Positions 53,782 to 64,000 of a stretch of 64,000 nt of DNA are shown in pieces. The translations under genes were made by a program, and so were the position numbers. Position 1 is the stretch's first letter; every line of letters begins with the position of its first letter. This DNA is from Syngnathus acus (Eukaryota > Chordata > Actinopteri > Syngnathiformes > Syngnathidae): positions 13,297,918 through 13,361,917 of the forward strand of contig NC_051098.1 of NCBI RefSeq assembly GCF_901709675.1, in the 5' to 3' direction. The notes beneath the pieces were generated by a model. It made no database searches. It saw only the letters and a list, made by a program, of their open reading frames with translations, and was not told the origin of the DNA.

Positions 53782-54215
53782 GGCTCGCCGTTGCCCGCTC
53801 GCCAGAGCCCACCGCGGGCTCTCCTCTCGCTGTGCTCAGCCTCCTCGCAGCAAACACACGCCGATGGGGCTCACATCGTCCCCGCATCCGCTCGCTCACC
53901 TCCCCGCAGTCGGCCTCTTCTCCGCCGGGGCCTCCTCGACGTCGTCTCGGCCGATCAGGACAGGCTGGAGGTTGCAGCAGCCATTTTCCGCTGGCAGCAT
54001 CCTCCCTCCCTCCCTCGGTCCCTTCCTTCCTCCCTCCCTCCCTCCCTCCTTCCGTCCTCTCTCTCTCCCGCGCTACCTGCTGCACATCCGCACTAATCAT
54101 TGACAGGCTCGTGCACGCGGCGCGGCCATGTGAGGCACAGTGGGATGGCTACGCGTGGAGCGGGCGGGCGTGTGCGCGCGACGGGGTCGATGAGGAGAGC
54201 AAAGGCAGCAGCACC
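53782..54215 (-). promoter_or_regulatory. spred3: SPRED3 5'UTR and GC-rich promoter region
   Basis: CpG-rich sequence upstream of the SPRED3 ATG with a CCTCCCTCC-type polypyrimidine run at about 54000-54070. The transcription start cannot be placed. The opposite strand carries an orphan ATG-plus-donor at 54216-54251. Confidence 0.45.
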
Positions 54216-54299
54216 ATGGACAGCGCCGGCCATTCACACAAGACTAAGGTGGGGATTTGGACAAAAGTAGGTATACGGTACACTGTGATATCATTCCTC

Positions 54300-54745
54300 C
54301 CCTCAAGTCCGGTTTTGATTCATGCTTTTTTCTTTCCGTAATACCTGCTGTTTATTCATGTGTCTATGCTTCCTTTTCTTTCAAGCATCCTTACACTGCT
54401 TTTTCTGCCTTCTTCAGACCTTCTTATTCAAGCATCCTTACATCGCTTTCCATTGCTTGAACCAACTTTCTACCTTGATTCCTTACTTCCCTCAGACCCA
54501 CCTTGATTCATGCCGCCTAGTATTTTTCTGACATCCTCCTTTGTTCATTTCATGTTGTCCTTTAATAATTCATGTGTCCTTCCATTGCTTTTTTCCCCCA
54601 CTTTTCTATCTTCTTTGTTCGTTGCATCCTACCTTCCTCACTCAGACCTGCTTTTTAGTCATGTATCCTTAAACCTTTCCTGTGCTTGGAATGACTTTTC
54701 TGCTGCCCTTCTCCAACACACTTTTTATCTATGAATCCTTCAAAA
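54300..54745. repeat. Degenerate minisatellite, period about 75 bp
   Basis: Recurring phrases such as TTCATGTGTCCTT, CATCCTTACA and CTCAGACC return every 65-85 bases (near 54352, 54424, 54502, 54567, 54650, 54728). The copies are strongly diverged, so boundaries and period are approximate. Confidence 0.45.
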
Positions 54746-55049
54746 TATCTTGATGGACAGAACAAGCATTTTTTCCTTCATTTGACATAACCATGGTGGA
54801 ATTTTAATTTATGCAGTAAAAGGTGTGGCATCAAAAGCCAAGTAAAACCAGCAAGTTTGATTTTTTTGCTTCTTCTTTTTAATGAAGTTAATTACAATTA
54901 GGAGGGGTTCTGTTTAGATTTTACAAGACAGACAACATCAGATGTCATTGTAGAAAGACAATAAACATCAGTAAGTTTGGGGTAAAAAAAAAAAAAAAAA
55001 AAAAAAAAGGCAATAACAATCTGAACGTATTACACTTTGTCCTGTTTGC
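54746..55049 (-). other. psmd8: PSMD8 3'UTR region
   Basis: Downstream of the PSMD8 stop on the minus strand. ATTAAA on the minus strand (TTTAAT at 54878-54883), about 170 bases after the stop, is the best candidate signal. An A tract of about 24 bases on the plus strand lies near 54986-55008. Confidence 0.45.
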
Positions 55050-56751
<1,702 letters not shown>

Positions 56752-57038
56752 GGTGATTCTGCAAATAACAGCACGACACCGGCCGACGGAATGCGGCAGA
56801 CGTGTGTCGTAAAACTACCACGAGCTTCCCACAAGCAACGTTTCAGGTGTCGAAACGGGCGTCAATTCCGTCGCCATATTGGATGTGGAAAAGTGGCCTT
56901 AGTTCTGATATTTTGGCAGATCTGACACATCAGATATGGCGGATGCATCTCAGCACCCGAGCAACTACTAGTGGATGTCTCTATGTACACCCTACATGTA
57001 TGAAGCTCCGCCCCTTTCCGCTTTGAAAACTTATCAAG
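56752..57038. promoter_or_regulatory. Bidirectional PSMD8/NUP88 promoter
   Basis: Only 287 bases separate the two divergent start codons. Within it are GCCATATTGGAT (56871-56882; inverted CCAAT and a YY1-like core), ATATGGCGGATG (56934-56945), and a GC-box-like CTCCGCCCC (57006-57014). AAGATGGCGGC at 57037-57047 overlaps the NUP88 ATG and matches the YY1 consensus. A shared TATA-less housekeeping promoter is inferred. Confidence 0.65.
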
Positions 57039-59630
57039 ATGGCGGCGTTCGGTACGGACCGCTGGCTCAATAGTTTGGCAAACCACGATATTTTCAAGAA
57101 AATACGCGACGGGTTGGACTCGGAGCCCAAGACTTCAGAGCGAGCGCTCGCTAAGAACCTCACCTTTTGTTTGGGGGCCGATTTTTTCTTATGGGACGAC
57201 GTGGAGCGCGTCTTTTACACGACCAACCTACGCCAGTTGAACGTCGCGGAGGAGCACGGCGGGAGCTTCCAGACGCTGCTGTGCATCAACCCGCCTCGCT
57301 TCCCTGTGTGCCAACTTCTCCTTAGCCCCACGCATGGCCACGTTGCGCTGGTGGGCCAGCGTGGCGCCACGGTGCTGGAGCTCCCGCAGCGGTGGGGCAA
57401 GAGGTCAGAGTTCGAGGGCGGAAGCAGCCGCGTCAACTGCAGGACTACCCCGGTGGCCGAACGCTTCTTTACCAGCTCGCCGTCAGTGAGTCTGCGCCAG
57501 GCGGCCTGGTACCCGAGCGAGACCGGGGAGCCGATGCTAGTGCTCCTGACGTCCGACAACACCATCCGCTTTTATGGCTTGCGGGCCCCCCTGGCCCCTG
57601 TCAAAGTGGTGCAAGTGTCTGATGACGACGGTGGCAACGTTCGCGCAACTGCCCGCTCCTACGCGGCCTCGCTGGGGGAGATCGCCGTGGCCTTTGACTT
57701 TGGCCCGGTGACCCGTGTCAGGGAGAGGCCCGTCTACCCACTCTACATCCTCTACGAGAACGGCGAGACGTACCTGTGCCACACCAGCCAGACGAATAGG
57801 GTGAGCGTGAGCAAGCGCGTTGGTCCCCTGCCCATGTACCCGGCAGCCGAGGACAACTACGGCTACGACGCCTGCGCAATCCTCTGCCTGCCATGCGTGC
57901 CCAGCATCCTGGTCATCGCCACGGAGACGGGCAAGCTGTACCACTGTGTGGTGCTGGAGTCTGAGGACGACGATGACACGGCGCCCAGGTGGGGGCAAAC
58001 GGCTTGCGATGGGGGTGGAGCATGGCTGGAAAGTTTCGGCTGGATTTCCATGGCATGTACTCCCCCCCCCCCAACTGTTTTATATCGATTTATTCCTTCA
58101 ATTGAGTAAATTCCTATTGATTTAATTTTATCTCATTAATTCCCATCAATTTCAAATTGAAAATCGCTGTGTTGTTTTTTTGCAATTGTAGGTGGATAGC
58201 AGGCGGGGTGCCAGCCCTCTACGTGTTTGAGTGCGTGGAGCTGGAGCTCACTCTGAGGGTGGCACCGGGTGACGATGCTGAGGAAGAGTCTGACTTTTCC
58301 TGCCCCATCCGACTACACCGGGACCCGCTGTGCCCGCGGCGCTACCACTGCACCCACGAGGCGGGCGTGCACAGCGTGGGCCTCATCTGGCTGGACAAGC
58401 TGCAGATGTTCCTGCACACGGGCGACGACGACAAGGACGGCCTGCCCGAGCTGGCAGCCGAGCGCCGTTGCGCCGTGGAGCACATCGTGTGCACGCGGCC
58501 CCTGGCCAGCAGCCGCCCGGCGCCGGTGCAGGGCTTCCTCATCGTGGCGGACCTGGCACTGGGCGCCACCATGATCTGCGTCAGCGCCTCCTACGAGTGC
58601 ATCCTGCTGCCGTTGCTGAGCTCTGTACGGGCACCTTCGCCTCCGCTGCTGTGCACGCAGTCCAACCCGGGCTCGGGCAGCTCGCCCCTGCGCGGCCTGG
58701 CGGGGAGCTCCTTTGAGCAGCATGTCCGCAACATCCTGGCGAGGGGCTCCGCCAACCCACTACTGCTCAAGGCAAGTCTTTTGTTGAGGGGGCCGTGCAC
58801 TATTTGGTGCATGACCCTTTCTCTTCTCAGCTTATTCAAACAATTAAAATAATAATTGATATGGGAGCTCTCTCTAGTGGTGTAATAACATTCCAAATTT
58901 GCACTTACTATTGCATTTTATTGCTGGTCATGGTTCACTGTACTTGGTGCCAAATGTTTGACAACCACAAATGTTCTGTGACTGAGTGAAATTTTTCTTC
59001 TTTCAGGCCGGCGATGGGGAGCCGTCACCTCAGGAACGCCTTCAACTCCTGAGCCGAGCCACGCAGGTGTTCCGTGAGGAGTACATCCTAAAGCAGGACA
59101 TGGCGCGCGAGGAGCTCCAGAAGCGCGTCAAGCTGCTGCGAGGCCAGCGGGCCAAGCAGCTGGAGGAGATGGCCCAGTGCCGAGAGGAGCGCCGGAGCCT
59201 GCGCGAGACGGCCGAGCGGCTGGCTGACAAATACGAGGACGCCAAGTACCGGCAGGAGGCCTTGGCCGAGCGCGTCAAGCGCACGCTGGCCGGCCAGCAG
59301 AGCCGCCTGCCCATCCTGTCCAACAGCGAGAAGGACATGCGCAAGGAGCTGCAGGCCATGAGCGAGCAACTGCGCCACCTGGACATCTGCATCAAGCAGG
59401 TGAAGATGAAGATGGAGTACCAGAAGACACAGGTGGACAAGGACGCGCCCTTGGCTGCCGGTGAAGCCCCCGGGCGGGCCTCCATCTTGCTGAGTGGCCC
59501 ACAGAAGAAGGTGGTGCAGGAGGTGCTTCGAGAAGAAGGCCAGCAGATCGTGGACATGATGAAGAGAGTCAAGGAGATGTCCTGCCTCATCGCCATGAGG
59601 AGCTCCGACTTGTATTTGGACCTCAAGTGA
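57039..59630 (+). CDS. nup88: Nucleoporin NUP88
   Basis: Three coding exons: 57039-57988, 58192-58771 and 59007-59630, giving 717 residues (human 741 from memory). NUP88 sits on the cytoplasmic face of the nuclear pore with NUP214 and NUP62 and anchors export factors. Seen: N-terminal beta-propeller region (start [16 protein letters not shown], later [20 protein letters not shown], ending about 490 with [10 protein letters not shown] and [10 protein letters not shown]), and a C-terminal coiled-coil region (about 520-700) with [20 protein letters not shown] and [20 protein letters not shown]. The second intron starts GCAAGT rather than GT; the only nearby GT would shift the frame. Mammalian NUP88 has many more exons, so introns have been lost here. 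Confidence 0.95.
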
Positions 59631-59770
59631 GACGTAGTTGATGTCACCGCCTCTACTTTTGACAGCACTCTATTTTCTAATGCCGCAACATTTTGGAAGC
59701 GTCTTTCAAATGGTTGGATGTTATATGTTGGTTAAAATATGTTGAATAAATTTTTTTCTAGGTTCAGTGT
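59631..59770 (+). other. nup88: NUP88 3'UTR with polyadenylation signal
   Basis: AATAAA at 59745-59750, about 115 bases after the stop, is followed by a GT/T-rich stretch. The 3'UTR is therefore short. Confidence 0.7.
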
Positions 59771-59802
59771 CTTTTCTTTTTTGTGACAAATTAGATAGAT
59801 TA

Positions 59803-59986
59803 GATACATACATACATACATACATACATACATACATACATACATACACACATACATACACACATACATACACACATACACACCTACATACACACATATA
59901 TTCATACATATATTCATACATTCATTCATACATATATTCATACATATATACATTCATTCATACATTCATTCATACATACATACATA
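59803..59986. repeat. CATA tetranucleotide microsatellite
   Basis: About 185 bases of CATA units, later mixed with CACA and CATTCATT variants. Reading frames such as YIHTYIHT and its antisense are repeat artefacts. Confidence 0.95.
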
Positions 59987-60117
59987 ATTTTGTCCGTGTT
60001 GTATTTTTTTTTTTGTCCAGTAGAGGTCACTTCTGTCCCACATTCCTCTCATTACGATTTCCCAGGCAGCGAGGAATTCCCCATGAGGACGCCCACGGAG
60101 GAGCTCTCGCCTTTTGT

Positions 60118-60212
60118 TGTAGTGATGTGCATTCCAGTTTTTTTAAGTGAACTGAATCTTTATAATCAGTTCACTCAAAAGATTCGTTCAAACGAATCGT
60201 TCAACAATTCGC
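60118..60212. repeat. Left part of a dispersed repeat interrupted by the satellite
   Basis: Contains AGTGATGTGCATTCCAG, AGTTCACTCAAAAGATTCGT and CGAATCGTTCAA. The other side of the array, at 63574-63606, continues GGTTCGTTCGCGAAGATTCA. I recall these phrases occurring together in fish repeats, which would make the array an insertion. Recall only, not searched. Confidence 0.35.
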
Positions 60213-60263
60213 CCCCCCACACACCTTTTTTTTTTTTTTTTTTTAATAAATCAATCAAAAATC

Positions 60264-60351
60264 ATGGTCAAAGCTTCACGGAAAGTGAAAAGTGCCACAC
60301 CCGCCCTCACCCCCACTTTCTGATTGGCTGTTTGATCTGTGATGTCACTTG
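60264..60351. repeat. Flanking direct repeat, left copy
   Basis: Starts ATGGTCAAAGCTTCACGGAA and runs through AAAAGTGCCACAC, CACCCCCACTTTCTGATTGG and GATGTCAC. The same block recurs to the right of the array at 63478-63560 (nearly full) and 63342-63405 (partial), where the last part reads TGACGTCAC. Confidence 0.85.
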
Positions 60352-60373
60352 GACAATCCGTGTGTGACAACCT

Positions 60374-63312
60374 GTGTGAAAAGTTTTAGCTCCTGCAGAA
60401 CATGAAAGTGACCAAATACTTTTCACGCAGGTGCGCTTAACGAGGGTCACTTGGAAAACATGTTGGAACGCGGCCCTGAAGACTAGAGCTTGACAACCTG
60501 TGACCTTTGACCATGATATTTCCCTAATAAAGTGGCCTGTTATTAGGTACACTTGAAAATGGCGGTGTACCTAATGGAGTGTCCGTGTGATTCCCTCGTT
60601 AAGTGCACCTGCGTGAAAACTTTTAGCTCCTGCAGAACGTGAAAGGAGCTAAAAGTTTTCACGCAGGTGCGCTTAACGAGGGTCACTTGGAAAACATGTT
60701 GGAACGCGGCCCTGAGGACTAGAGCTTGACAACCTGTGACCTTTGACCATGATATTTCCCTAATAAAGTGGCCTGTTATTAGGTACACTTGAAAATGGCG
60801 GTGTACCTAATGGAGTGTCCGTATGATTCCCTCGTTAAGTGCACCTGCGTGAAAACTTTTAGCTCCTGCAGAACGTGAAAGGAGCTAAAAGTTTTCACGC
60901 AGGTGCGCTTAACGAGGGTCACTTGGAAAACATGTTGGAACGCGGCCCTGAAGACTAGAGCTTGACAACCTGTGACCTTTGACCATGATATTTCCCTAAT
61001 AAAGTGGCCTGTTATTAGGTACACTTGAAAATGGTGGTGTACCTAATGGAGTGTCCGTGTGATTCCCTCGTTAAGTGCACCTGCGTGAAAACTTTTAGCT
61101 CCTGCAGAACGTGAAAGAGGCTAAAACTTTTCACGCAGGTGCGCTTAACGAGGGTCACTTGGAAAACATGTTGGAACGCGGCCCTGAGGACTAGAGCTTG
61201 ACAACCTGTGACCTTTGACCATGATATTTCCCTAATAAAGTGGCCTGTTATTAGGTACACTTGAAAATGGCGGTGTACCTAATGGAGTGTCCGTGTGATT
61301 CCCTCGTTAAGTGCACCTGCGTGAAAACTTTTAGCTCCTGCAGAACGTGAAAGAGGCTAAAACTTTTCACGCAGGTGCGCTTAACGAGGGTCACTTGGAA
61401 AACATGTTGGAACGCGGCCCTGAGGACTAGAGCTTGACAACCTGTGACCTTTGACCATGATATTTCCCTAATAAAGTGGCCTGTTATTAGGTACACTTGA
61501 AAATGGCGGTGTACCTAATGGAGTGTCCGTATGATTCCCTCGTTAAGTGCACCTGCGTGAAAACTTTTAGCTCCTGCAGAACGTGAAAGGAGCTAAAAGT
61601 TTTCACGCAGGTGCGCTTAACGAGGGTCACTTGGAAAACATGTTGGAACGCGGCCCTGAAGACTAGAGCTTGACAACCTGTGACCTTTGACCATGATATT
61701 TCCCTAATAAAGTGGCCTGTTATTAGGTACACTTGAAAATGGCGGTGTACCTAATGGAGTGTCCGTATGATTCCCTCGTTAAGTGCACCTGCGTGAAAAC
61801 TTTTAGCTCCTGCAGAACGTGAAAGGAGCTAAAACTTTTCACGCAGGTGCGCTTAACGAGGGTCACTTGGAAAACATGTTGGAACGCGGCCCTGAAGACT
61901 AGAGCTTGACAACCTGTGACCTTTGACCATGATATTTCCCTAATAAAGTGGCCTGTTATTAGGTACACTTGAAAATGGCGGTGTACCTAATGGAGTGTCC
62001 GTGTGATTCCCTCGTTAAGTGCACCTGCGTGAAAACTTTTAGCTCCTGCAGAACGTGAAAGAGGCTAAAAGTTTTCACGCAGGTGCGCTTAACGAGGGTC
62101 ACTTGGAAAACATGTTGGAACGCGGCCCTGAGGACTAGAGCTTGACAACCTGTGACCTTTGACCATGATATTTCCCTAATAAAGTGGCCTGTTATTAGGT
62201 ACACTTGAAAATGGCGGTGTACCTAATGGAGTGTCCGTATGATTCCCTCGTTAAGTGCACCTGCGTGAAAACTTTTAGCTCCTGCAGAACGTGAAAGGAG
62301 CTAAAAGTTTTCACGCAGGTGCGCTTAACGAGGGTCACTTGGAAAACATGTTGGAACGCGGCCCTGAAGACTAGAGCTTGACAACCTGTGACCTTTGACC
62401 ATGATATTTCCCTAATAAAGTGGCCTGTTATTAGGTACACTTGAAAATGGCGGTGTACCTAATGGAGTGTCCGTATGATTCCCTCGTTAAGTGCACCTGC
62501 GTGAAAACTTTTAGCTCCTGCAGAACGTGAAAGGAGCTAAAACTTTTCACGCAGGTGCGCTTAACGAGGGTCACTTGGAAAACATGTTGGAACGCGGCCC
62601 TGAAGACTAGAGCTTGACAACCTGTGACCTTTGACCATGATATTTCCCTAATAAAGTGGCCTGTTATTAGGTACACTTGAAAATGGCGGTGTACCTAATG
62701 GAGTGTCCGTGTGATTCCCTCGTTAAGTGCACCTGCGTGAAAACTTTTAGCTCCTGCAGAACGTGAAAGAGGCTAAAACTTTTCACGCAGGTGCGCTTAA
62801 TGAGGGTCACTTGGAAAACATGTTGGAACGCGGCCCTGAAGACTAGAGCTTGACAACCTGTGACCTTTGACCATGATATTTCCCTAATAAAGTGGCCTGT
62901 TATTAGGTACACTTGAAAATGGCGGTGTACTTAATGGAGTGTCCGTGTGATTCCCTCGTTAAGTGCACCTGCGTGAAAACTTTTAGCTCCTGCAGAACGT
63001 GAAAGGAGCTAAAACTTTTCACGCAGGTGCACTTAACGAGGGTCACTTGGAAAACATGTTGGAACGCGGCCCTGAAGACTAGAGCTTGACAACCTGTGAC
63101 CTTTGACCATGATATTTCCCTAATAAAGTGGCCTGTTATTAGGCACACTTGAAAATGGCGGTGTACCTAATGGAGTGTCCGTGTGATTCCCTCGTTAAGT
63201 GCACCTGCGTGAAAACTTTTAGCTCCTGCAGAACGTGAAAGGAGCTAAAACTTTTCACGCAGGTGCGCTTAACGAGGGTCACTTGGAAAACATATTGGAA
63301 CGCGGCCCCTCG
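60374..63312. repeat. 236-bp satellite array, about 12.4 copies
   Basis: A monomer of exactly 236 bases is repeated head to tail; for example GCGTGAAAACTTTTAGCTCC recurs at 60611, 60847, 61083 and every 236 bases thereafter. The leftmost copy is the most diverged and one base longer. Monomers otherwise differ at a few linked positions. Each monomer contains a 38-bp-arm hairpin with a 14-base loop and a small 10-bp-arm hairpin with a 14-base loop. Repeated 81-residue frames on the minus strand come from the period and are not considered genes. Confidence 0.97.
60593..60682. repeat. 38-bp inverted repeat (first clean copy of the monomer hairpin)
   Basis: Left arm 60593-60630 begins CCCTCGTTAAGTGCACCTGC. 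Right arm 60645-60682 is its reverse complement with a single mismatch. The loop 60631-60644 is TGCAGAACGTGAAA. A GTGA/TCAC pair beyond a two-base bulge extends the stem. Confidence 0.93.
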
Positions 63313-63336
63313 AGGACTGGAGGTCGACACCCCTGG
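63303..63336 (-). mobile_element. hAT-like terminus at the right edge of the array
   Basis: In reverse complement the stretch at 63317-63336 reads into CAGGGGTGTCGACCTCCAGT, resembling the CAGGGGTGTC terminus of many vertebrate hAT elements. The corresponding part of each monomer (GAGGACTAGAGCTTGACAAC) looks like a decayed version. Superfamily assignment is from motif memory. Confidence 0.4.
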
Positions 63337-63401
63337 TTTATGTGAAAAGTGCCACACCCGCCCTCACCCCCACTTTCTGATTGGCTGTTTGATTTGTGAC
63401 G

Positions 63402-63484
63402 TCACACGGACACTCCATTAGGTACACCGCCATTTTCAGATGTACCTAATCACAGGCCACTTTATTAGGGAAAAACTATGGTCA
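63402..63484 (-). repeat. Inverted monomer segment right of the array
   Basis: This 83-base stretch is the reverse complement of the monomer segment 60508-60590 with a few mismatches, including the phrases ATTAGGTACACCGCCATTTTC and GGCCACTTTATTAGGG (as read on +). The array is therefore followed by part of a monomer in opposite orientation. Confidence 0.85.
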
Positions 63485-63560
63485 AAGCTTCACGGAAAAT
63501 GAAAAGTGCCACACGCCCTCACCCCCACTTTCTGATTGGCTGTTTGATCTGTGACGTCAC

Positions 63561-64000
63561 TCGGACACCGCCATTTTCAGGTTCGTTCGCGAAGATTCAC
63601 GAGTGAGTGACAAACAGCGTTGCTGCTATGCCAGCCGACACAGTTATGCCGACATTGTTTTAATTTTGTATTTGTTGGATTGTAGTTGATGGTATTATTA
63701 TACCGAATGTGTTTGTATTTGAATAAAAGGTTGAATAAAAAATCCGTTGTGTTATTTTGTTATTTATATAAAATTATGAAAGTTGTTATTCTGGGGGGCA
63801 CCAACTCATATAACAACGTAAAACACATACATATTGTCATGTAAAGCAGTTGACCAAATGTCAGATTTTTATGTTTTAATTGGCAAATATAAAAACAAGG
63901 AATAAAACACCAGACAAGTTTTAACATAAATGTTTATTAAAATAATAATAATAAAAGTACATTTCAAACCAGCAATCTAATGTGAAATTGCAGTAGATAT
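63561..64000. other. Right end of the window, AT-rich, no gene seen
   Basis: Contains the right part of the dispersed repeat (63574-63606), AATAAA at 63722 and 63733, and an AT-rich stretch with ATAATAATA near 63941-63953. No reading frame or splice structure is convincing. Confidence 0.5.

Noticed and set aside
53753-54100. Minus-strand frame of 115 codons upstream of SPRED3
   Set aside because: A chance frame through the polypurine 5' region; its end only overlaps the true ATG in a different frame.
58269-58723. Long alternative frames in both directions within NUP88 exon 2
   Set aside because: GC-rich shadow frames; the NUP88 frame itself is recognised.
60374-63312. CRISPR-like regular repeat spacing
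   Set aside because: Whole 236-bp monomers are repeated without unique spacers, in a vertebrate genome. It is satellite DNA.
60307-63357. Thirteen minus-strand 81-residue frames, nearly identical (MYLITGHFIREISW...)
   Set aside because: They recur exactly at the 236-bp satellite period, overlap one another by ten bases, and follow from the monomer sequence. No promoter, no homologue recognised.

Overview
The window reads as vertebrate nuclear DNA, almost certainly a ray-finned (teleost) fish. The genes are split by GT-AG introns, encode vertebrate-only families, are compactly arranged, and are surrounded by microsatellites, transposon remnants and a satellite array. The species cannot be named from the sequence alone. 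Exon coordinates below were assigned by eye from reading frame, splice consensus and remembered family sequences; no search was run.

Layout, left to right. Positions 1-2629 (+): the 3' part of BCL9L, a Wnt/beta-catenin coactivator, with its 3'UTR to about 3.7 kb, including a long TA microsatellite. 6161-8886 (+): DDX6, the P-body RNA helicase, with upstream untranslated exons that carry small uORFs and a long 3'UTR. 12524-30661 (+): APLP2, an amyloid-precursor-like membrane protein of 17 coding exons, with a 9.4-kb first intron holding several transposon relics and an intact Kunitz exon. 33349-40037 (+): ST14 (matriptase), a transmembrane serine protease of 19 coding exons. 41540-47004 (+): DHX34, a DEAH-box helicase linked to nonsense-mediated decay, 16 coding exons. 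49668-53781 (-): a SPRED3-like inhibitor of Ras-ERK signalling, six coding exons, the first only 11 coding bases. 55050-56751 (-): PSMD8 (Rpn12), a proteasome lid subunit, seven exons. 57039-59630 (+): NUP88, a nuclear pore protein in only three coding exons, head to head with PSMD8. 59.8-64 kb: a CATA microsatellite, then a 236-bp palindromic satellite of about 12.4 copies inside a nest of dispersed repeats.

These are independent housekeeping and signalling genes, not an operon. Neighbour pairs echo human synteny: BCL9L/DDX6 and APLP2/ST14 (11q23-q24), SPRED3/PSMD8 (19q13.2), with DHX34 from 19q13 and NUP88 from 17p13 (positions from memory). Human CXCR5, which lies between BCL9L and DDX6, is absent here. 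PSMD8 and NUP88 start 287 bases apart and probably share a promoter.

Most unusual: the satellite, whose monomer contains a nearly perfect 38-bp-arm hairpin plus a second small hairpin, shows a three-monomer higher-order pattern, and is bounded on the right by a monomer segment in inverted orientation and a hAT-like terminus. Also notable are the intron-poor NUP88 with a GC-AG intron, a 39-codon uORF in the DDX6 leader, a 280-bp MITE with 23-bp inverted ends, and repeated CTCF-like motifs.
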